Shown: positions 6,126 through 8,253 of the stretch, piece after piece
Layout: each line of letters starts with the position of its first letter
Position numbering within the stretch: the first letter of the stretch is position 1
Origin: Spartobacteria bacterium
GTDB taxonomy: Bacteria; Verrucomicrobiota; Verrucomicrobiia; Chthoniobacterales; UBA10450
Reading direction: 5' to 3'
Assembly (NCBI GenBank): GCA_021324035.1
Contig: JAJPJU010000136.1
Location: 1 to 8,253 of the forward strand
DNA: 8,253 nucleotides
Position numbers and translations under genes: made by a program
Notes under the pieces: model-generated
Databases searched by the model: none
Told to the model about the DNA's origin: nothing
Seen by the model: only the letters and a program-made list of their open reading frames with translations

Positions 6126-6785
6126 ATGCAAGCTTCTCCTACTTGCCTGATCAGGCTTTTTGTACTTACTGCTGCCGTTTTCGGAACGTCCTATACCTAT
6201 GCCGAGCCGGCTGCCGACAACGTCACCACCACTGCCAGAGTAACTGTTCGCGGCAATGAAGTTAAGGAATTCGACTGGGCGAAGCTACAAGCCCGGGCGC
6301 GAATTGCCTATGTCAGCTCCGGTCCTCGGGCCTTGCGTTCGCGAATGATCGACAACGATTTACAAACGGAATTCCGCTTCTCCGAATCCGATCCATCACC
6401 GTTGGTGATCATTGAATTGGCGAAGAGCGCCCAAGTCCATCGGGTAAGCACAGTTTTCAAAGCCGAAGACGCGCGGGTGGACGTCTTTTTGCTCAACGAA
6501 TTGCCAAAAAACATGGCCGATCTGCAATTCGCCAACCCTGATGCATCAGTTGTCACTCTTCCAGACGAACGCGGCCTCGTTACGGTCAATCTATCGGTTG
6601 GCAGCACCCGTTATGTGGCGTTGCGCTGGAAACGAACTAAACGCGACGACCCATTTACTGTTGCGGAAATCAGCGCGTTCAGCAATGACCCGGCTGAATC
6701 AGTTACCGATCACGGGCCCGACGTAGCCCAAAGCACCAACCTCATGGCTTCGGCGCCACCGACCCTTGGCGTGATCAGCCCGTAA
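6126..6785 (+). CDS. Secreted discoidin-like (F5/8 type C) domain protein
   Basis: A 219-residue exported protein. It has a Sec signal peptide (residues 1-26: a short start, a hydrophobic core LFVLTAAVFG, and a probable cut after TYA before Glu27). Residues about 60-187 look like a galactose-binding/discoidin beta-sandwich. VSSGPRALRSRMIDNDLQTE (63-82) occupies the place of the 'A-x-D-G-x-x-x-T-x-W' loop, LVIIELAKSAQVHRVSTVF (93-111) is the typical 'I-x-L-G-x-x-x-x-I-x-x-V' strand pair, and RYVALRW (162-168) plus VAEISAF are the late strands. Such domains bind carbohydrate or surface ligands, but the fold is diverse and the ligand is unknown. No C-terminal anchor or sorting signal is present; the tail is polar and Pro-rich. 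AGGGGA at 6115-6120 is a good Shine-Dalgarno, 5 nt before the ATG. The gene is 60 bp after the TPR gene, so co-transcription is likely. Confidence 0.75.
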   Translation: MQASPTCLIRLFVLTAAVFGTSYTYAEPAADNVTTTARVTVRGNEVKEFDWAKLQARARIAYVSSGPRALRSRMIDNDLQTEFRFSESDPSPLVIIELAKSAQVHRVSTVFKAEDARVDVFLLNELPKNMADLQFANPDASVVTLPDERGLVTVNLSVGSTRYVALRWKRTKRDDPFTVAEISAFSNDPAESVTDHGPDVAQSTNLMASAPPTLGVISP

Positions 6786-6786
6786 C

Positions 6787-6801
6787 CCGAAACTTCTTCG
6801 G
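6787..6801 (+). other. Small hairpin between discoidin-like and cargo genes
   Basis: CCGAA-acttc-TTCGG is a perfect 5-bp stem starting 2 nt after the TAA stop codon (6783-6785) of the discoidin-like gene. It is followed by TCTCTT rather than a T-run. It may slow exonuclease or weakly terminate; too short for a confident terminator call. Confidence 0.25.
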
Positions 6802-6825
6802 TCTCTTGATGAAATCGGGACGGCA

Positions 6826-7539
6826 ATGAATCGTGCTTTAGCGATCCTCGTTACCGCCTTCGCTCTGCTCGTAATTTATCCGAGCGCGAATGCTAGCCTG
6901 ATTTTCCTTTACGATTTCCCGAACGATTCCGGTTTGGCGGCCGATCAGACTAATTCGCAGCCGAGCGGGGCGACGTTTGGCGACTGGATTCGTACCGGCG
7001 TGGCAGCAGTTCCAAACTCTGGAACGGACACTTTCGGCAGTAATAATTGGAGCCAGAACGGCTCAATCGACACAAATGTGTTCGAAAGTTTTTCCATTAC
7101 GGCCAATGGAGGATTTCATCTCAATCTCAGCAGTTTGACGTTCAGTGCGCTACGATCCGCGACCGGACCGCAAAACATGGAAGTCGGACTGTTCCTAAAC
7201 GGTTCCGCGACGGTCTATGCGACTTTCGATTTTTCCCCCACGACAACCATGGCAGCGTATGTTTTCAACTTCACGGCCTTGACTGACGCGGACAATGCGA
7301 CCACGGCAACATTCAAATTCTGTGGTTGGAACGCTGGTGGCCCCGGCGGCCAGGTTTATCTGGATGATGTCTCCACTTACGGCGATATCTCTAACTTGCC
7401 GGAAGTCGCGCCATTGCTTCCTGTCAGTCTGATTATTGCCTGCAGCGTATTCGAAACTCACAGACGTCGGGCGCGGAACCGGCTCGCAGGTTTCATTGAA
7501 TCAGGGCACAAGCCTTACTGGTATCGTGCTGGCATATAA
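6826..7539 (+). CDS. Secreted protein with variant PEP-CTERM-like sorting signal (putative exosortase cargo)
   Basis: A 237-residue protein with a signal peptide (1-23, probable cut after SANA). A beta-rich, Ser/Thr/Asn-rich body follows, with FSALRSATGPQNMEVGLFL (106-124) and a late FKFCGWNAGGPGGQVYLDDV (164-183), a pattern common near the end of PEP-CTERM surface proteins. The C-terminal signal comprises LPEVAPLLPV (191-200), a hydrophobic stretch to about 209 and the basic cluster HRRRARNR (212-219). This is the tripartite layout read by exosortases. The motif is Pro-Glu-Val rather than Pro-Glu-Pro. The gene sits in the locus of the exosortase at 2596-4173, so it is the natural candidate substrate. 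Oddity: such proteins normally end within a few residues of the Arg cluster, but here the frame continues about 18 residues (220-237) that have no sorting-signal character. In the +1 frame the same DNA encodes a beta-solenoid-like tail, which suggests the native stop was lost. The body function is unknown. Confidence 0.78.
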   Translation: MNRALAILVTAFALLVIYPSANASLIFLYDFPNDSGLAADQTNSQPSGATFGDWIRTGVAAVPNSGTDTFGSNNWSQNGSIDTNVFESFSITANGGFHLNLSSLTFSALRSATGPQNMEVGLFLNGSATVYATFDFSPTTTMAAYVFNFTALTDADNATTATFKFCGWNAGGPGGQVYLDDVSTYGDISNLPEVAPLLPVSLIIACSVFETHRRRARNRLAGFIESGHKPYWYRAGI

Positions 7540-7633
7540 CCGAAAAATCGATCTCAGTGGCGGTAAGGTTTACGGAAAAGCGATCGCCAACCAGATCGTC
7601 ATCACAAGCGGCGGCCAAGTAGTCAGTCAATAG
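7433..7633 (+). pseudogene. Out-of-frame 3' remnant of a beta-solenoid-like surface protein gene
   Basis: An open frame in the +1 phase relative to the cargo gene overlaps its 3' end and continues to TAG at 7631-7633. It has no good start: an in-frame stop lies at 7430-7432, and the only early initiator is TTG 7436, without a Shine-Dalgarno. The C-terminal part reads SLTGIVLAYNRKIDLSGGK, then VYGKAIANQIVITSGGQVVS. This is an L/I-x-G pattern with 'GxIxA-N' and 'xxLSGG' turns, as in the last rungs of choice-of-anchor A, collagen-binding-like or DUF7305 extracellular domains. The first third (before about position 7475) does not look like protein in this frame, whereas it does in the cargo frame. 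The simplest reading is a truncated 3' gene end joined to the cargo gene by deletion or recombination. A genuine small gene or a sequencing frameshift is less likely but not excluded. Confidence 0.5.
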
Positions 7634-7656
7634 GCGTTCGGGTCCGCGAGCGACCG

Positions 7657-8253
7657 TTATCTGTCCGCGGCCAGAATCTTGTCGAGATCAGCCAGAACTT
7701 TGTCGAAGCTCTCTTCACTATCAGCGCTCTGGGACAAGATCTTCCCAGAGGCTTCCGCCAGGACCAATGTTGGAATTTCCTTGGCCAGATTGCCCTGGAT
7801 TGCGCCGGCCTTGCCATCCCGTTTGTCATAAGCAACCGCCGGCCAGGGCATGTTCATTTGGCTGATGTAATTTTCCATCGCGAACGGGGAACGATCGACA
7901 CTAAAAAACACGAGTTCAAATTCCGGATGTTGTGGCTGGACCCGATTATAGTAATCCACTAGTCGCGGCGTAATCTGCCGGCCGCTTTTCGACCAAATTG
8001 CCGAAAAGAAGAGGAGGTAATATCTTTTCTTCTGCTCGGCTTCATCGTCGACCGGAATCAGACTTCCCTCGTGCCAATACACCAGATCGCCCTTCAGGTG
8101 ATCGTACATCGTTCCGCCGAGTTGTTGTTCGTGTTGCATGTTCGCCGACGGCGAGGGAGCGGGTCGGTTATCCGCCAGACTTGAGATAGGCTGAATTGCT
8201 TTTGAAGCCGTCGATTCCGACAATTGTTTCTTTTCAAAGGCAGCATTTTCGGC
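7657..8253 (-). CDS. Cysteine-less nucleoredoxin/TlpA-like thioredoxin-fold protein (5' end beyond right edge)
   Basis: The frame is open from the right edge (reading AENAAFEKKQL) to TAA at 7659-7657, so the gene is truncated at its 5' end. A TTG at 8223 is an unlikely start. Numbering from that TTG, residues about 1-38 are a low-complexity Ser/Ala/Pro/Gln linker and about 40-188 are a nucleoredoxin-type thioredoxin fold. YYLLFFSAIWSKSGRQITP (68-86) matches the family's 'YLLxFSAxWCxxCRxFTP' strand and helix. FELVFFSVDRS (102-112) is the next strand. EIPTLVL (149-155) holds the cis-proline loop, and a long C-terminal helix follows. The two catalytic cysteines are Ser78 and Gly81 (codons TCG at 7992-7990 and GGC at 7983-7981), so no CxxC redox centre is present and dithiol exchange is not expected. 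It may act as a binding or chaperone domain. It is convergent with the cargo gene. Any signal peptide lies outside the window. Confidence 0.82.
   Translation of the reverse strand, partial: AENAAFEKKQLSESTASKAIQPISSLADNRPAPSPSANMQHEQQLGGTMYDHLKGDLVYWHEGSLIPVDDEAEQKKRYYLLFFSAIWSKSGRQITPRLVDYYNRVQPQHPEFELVFFSVDRSPFAMENYISQMNMPWPAVAYDKRDGKAGAIQGNLAKEIPTLVLAEASGKILSQSADSEESFDKVLADLDKILAADR

Noticed and set aside
7634..7680. Possible bidirectional terminator between the converging genes
   Set aside because: GTCCGCG occurs twice as a direct repeat, not an inverted one, and no T-run is present. No convincing stem-loop was found.

Overview
The window reads as a moderately GC-rich bacterial chromosome, most plausibly from a soil or freshwater member of the Verrucomicrobiota (Chthoniobacterales-like). 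This is an inference. It rests on an exosortase fused to an EpsI domain, secreted proteins with a PEP-CTERM-like tail, a nucleoredoxin-type thioredoxin-fold protein, weak Shine-Dalgarno sites and a CGAAACC-rich intergenic repeat. No rRNA, tRNA, CRISPR array or transposase was seen, so the taxonomy is not anchored.

Left part (1-2509), all on the minus strand, is housekeeping or stress-related. In transcription order it holds an AraC-type HTH protein fused to an O6-alkylguanine-DNA alkyltransferase (2509-1631), pyridoxamine 5'-phosphate oxidase PdxH (1580-930), a YmdB/MacroD-type macrodomain protein (831-316), and the start of a small protein with an Arg-rich linker and a membrane segment (225 to the left edge). 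A short-unit repeat block lies between pdxH and the macrodomain gene.

Central part (2596-7539) looks like an exosortase protein-sorting locus. A membrane exosortase-EpsI fusion is on the minus strand (4173-2596). A gap of about 170 bp separates it from a divergent plus-strand series: a membrane-anchored TPR-like protein (4347-6065), a secreted discoidin-like protein (6126-6785), and a secreted protein with a C-terminal sorting signal (6826-7539). The signal is a Pro-Glu motif, a hydrophobic stretch and an Arg cluster. The last protein is the obvious candidate substrate of the exosortase. Its motif is PEVAPLLPV rather than classical PEP. Its reading frame runs about 18 residues past the Arg cluster, into DNA that in the +1 frame encodes what looks like the tail of a different, beta-solenoid-like surface protein (7433-7633). 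This suggests a recombination or deletion scar at the 3' end of the cargo gene.

Right edge (7657-8253, minus strand) holds a nucleoredoxin/TlpA-like thioredoxin-fold protein, cut by the window edge. Both active-site cysteines are replaced (W-S-K-S-G-R in place of W-C-x-x-C-R), while the cis-proline motif is kept. It is therefore unlikely to be a dithiol oxidoreductase.

The most interesting material is the exosortase locus with its variant cargo signal and scarred 3' end, and the cysteine-less thioredoxin-fold protein. The rest are recognisable enzymes.
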